A model generated the notes under the pieces. The model worked only from the letters and a program-made list of their open reading frames with translations, was not told the origin of the DNA and did no database searches. Below are positions 62,901 through 64,000 of a stretch of DNA of 64,000 nucleotides, in pieces. Origin of the DNA: Ecdyonurus torrentis (lineage: Eukaryota; Arthropoda; Insecta; Ephemeroptera; Heptageniidae); NCBI GenBank assembly GCA_949318235.1, contig CASGGR010000035.1:372001-436000 (forward strand), read 5' to 3'. A program made the position numbers and the translations under genes. Within the stretch, counting starts at the first letter, position 1; each line of letters opens with the position of its first letter.

Positions 62901-64000
62901 TGCGCCGAATCCAATGGTGCTAAATAAAAAATTTTAACTTTTATAGTTTTTGAGAAAAACGAGTTTTTATCCTTCAAACAAAAGTTCATGTAATCAAGAA
63001 AATAAGGAGTGATTCTTATGTGAAAAAATGTGCTGAAACCAATGGTGCTAGATAAAAAATTTTAACTCTTATAGTTTTTGAGATATTCGACTTTTTAATC
63101 TGTAAACATAAGTCCATGTAATCAAGTAAATAAGGAATGATTCTTATGTGAAAAAATGCGCCGAATCCAATGGTGCTAAATAAAAAATTTTAACTTTTAT
63201 AGTTTTTGAGAAAAACGAGTTTTTATCCTTCAAACAAAAGTTCATGTAATCAAGAAAATAAGGAGTGATTCTTATGTGAAAAAATGCGCCAAATCCAATG
63301 GTGCTAGATAAAAAATTTTAACTCTTAAAGTTTTTGAGATATTCGAGTTTTTAATCTGTAAACAAAAGTTCATGTAATCAAGTAAATTAGGAGTGATTCT
63401 TATGTGAAAAAATGCGCAGAATCCAATGGTGCTAAATAAAAAATTTTAACTCTTATAGTTTTTGAGATATTCGAGTTTTTAATCTGTAAACAAAAGTTCG
63501 TGTTATCAAGTAAATTAGGAGTGATTCTTATGTGAAAAATTGCGCAGAATCCAATGCTGCTATTTAAAAAATTTTAACTCTTATAGTTTTTGAGAAAAAC
63601 GAGTTTTTATCCTTCAAACAAAAGTTCATGTAATCAAGAAAATAAGGAGTGAATCTTATGTGAAAAAATGTGCCGAAACCAATAATGCTATTTAAAAAAT
63701 TTTAACTCTTATAGTTTTTGAGATAATCGAGTTTTAAATCTGTAAACAAAAGTTTATGTAATCAAGTAAATAAGGAGTGATTCTTATGTGAAAAAATGCG
63801 CAGAATCCAATGGTGCTAGATAAAAAATTTTAACTCTTATAGTTTTTGAGAAAAACGAGTTTTTATCCTTCAAACAAAAGTTCATGTAATCAAAAAAATA
63901 AGGAGTGATTCTTATGTGAAAAAATGCGCCAAATCCAATTGTGCTAGTTAAAAAATTTTAACTTTTATAGTTTTTGAGAAAAACGAGTTTTTATCCTTCA

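Larger units (their letters stand above)
4288..64000 (+). repeat. 128-bp AT-rich satellite array, about 465 monomers, head to tail
   Basis: Successive landmark positions (4290, 4418, 4546, 4674) give a period of exactly 128 bp, and later copies keep 125-129 bp. A counted monomer is about 27% GC. Each contains GTGAAAAAATG, an AAAAAATTTTAAC core, TAGTTTTTGAGA, CGAGTTTTT and TGTAATCAAG. Two recurrent halves define subtypes: type A has GAGATATTCGAG or GAGATAATCGAG followed by TAATCTGTAAAC; type B has GAGAAAAACGAG followed by TATCCTTCAAAC; recombinant A/B monomers are common. Every copy I read is in the same orientation, and nothing else interrupts the array, which continues past the right edge. 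No gene lies inside: monomers carry stops in all frames and 128 is not a multiple of three. Such arrays usually form centromeric, pericentromeric or other constitutive heterochromatin. Confidence 0.98.
20300..64000 (+). repeat. Right satellite domain, marked by later-arising variants
   Basis: Variants not seen further left include a 7-bp deletion giving GAGTTTTTAAACAAAAG (first near 21.75 kb, about 15 copies to 60.03 kb), TAGTTTGTAAGATATT (from 21.47 kb), GATAATCGACTTTTT (from 24.53 kb) and GTTCGTATAATC (from 25.33 kb). The left domain lacks them, so the array comprises at least two lineages meeting near 20-21 kb. Confidence 0.75.

Noticed and set aside
4288..64000. CRISPR array
   Set aside because: There is no constant repeat alternating with unique spacers; the whole 128-bp unit repeats, and the context is eukaryotic.
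4288..64000. CENP-B box in the monomer
   Set aside because: TATTCGAGTTTTTAATC shares TTCG with the box but lacks the required CGGG part. A centromere role would have to be shown another way.
4288..64000. Telomeric or simple-sequence repeat
   Set aside because: The period is 128 bp with complex content, and no TTAGGG- or TTAGG-type runs were seen.
4288..64000. Functional hairpin in each monomer (AACTC ... GAGTT dyad around TAGTTTTTGAGA)
   Set aside because: The arms are only about five bases with a loop of more than 20 nt in AT-rich DNA, and the dyad adds nothing beyond chance.

Overview
The window is eukaryotic and almost certainly from an animal. Two things fill it: the coding part of a non-LTR retrotransposon (LINE) on the minus strand (positions 1 to about 4,015), and one uninterrupted tandem satellite array from 4,288 to the right edge (about 59.7 kb). 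No host protein gene, rRNA or tRNA could be supported. The host is not identifiable from sequence alone. The LINE has an APE-type endonuclease, a CR1/L2/jockey-like reverse transcriptase and a 2A-like motif in ORF1. Elements with 2A motifs in ORF1 are known mainly from invertebrates such as sea urchins, lancelets and molluscs, so a marine invertebrate is a reasonable but low-confidence guess.

Layout. (1) 1-2660, minus: ORF2, 886 codons read by hand with no stop or frameshift, running off the left edge close to its expected C-terminus. (2) 2780-3760, minus: ORF1, intact, 326 aa, with a hydrophobic signal-like segment fused to a 2A-like NPGP motif, then a coiled coil, an RRM-like region and a basic tail. 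(3) 3761 to about 4015: LINE 5' UTR with an imperfect 80-bp tandem repeat and a short uORF. (4) About 4020-4275: a short segment of unknown origin. (5) 4288-64000: about 465 head-to-tail monomers of 128 bp (about 27% GC), all in one orientation, with no transposon or unique sequence inside.

The satellite is organised into higher-order repeats. Private variants shared at fixed distances show segmental duplications that are whole numbers of monomers: 9-mers (offset 1151 bp at 7.76-10.06 kb; 1145 bp at 21.2-23.4 kb), 13-mers (1663 bp at 13.1-16.4 and 52.45-55.8 kb), a 15-mer (1919 bp at 15.5-19.3 kb), about 30 to 33 monomers (3832/4216 bp at 24-33.8 kb), a 41/24/41 arrangement (5224/3049 bp at 31.5-45 kb), a clean 32-mer tandem duplication (4087 bp at 44.8-53.0 kb) and a 5-mer (641 bp near 59 kb). 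Most appear to be unequal-exchange products, and some monomers are visible chimeras of two subtypes. Homogeneity, length and lack of insertions suggest a centromeric or pericentromeric array, but the sequence alone does not prove this.

Working together: LINE ORF1 would supply the RNA-binding particle protein and ORF2 the nicking and reverse-transcription activities. The 2A-like motif could split ORF1 translation and direct part of the product to another compartment. The satellite has no coding capacity.
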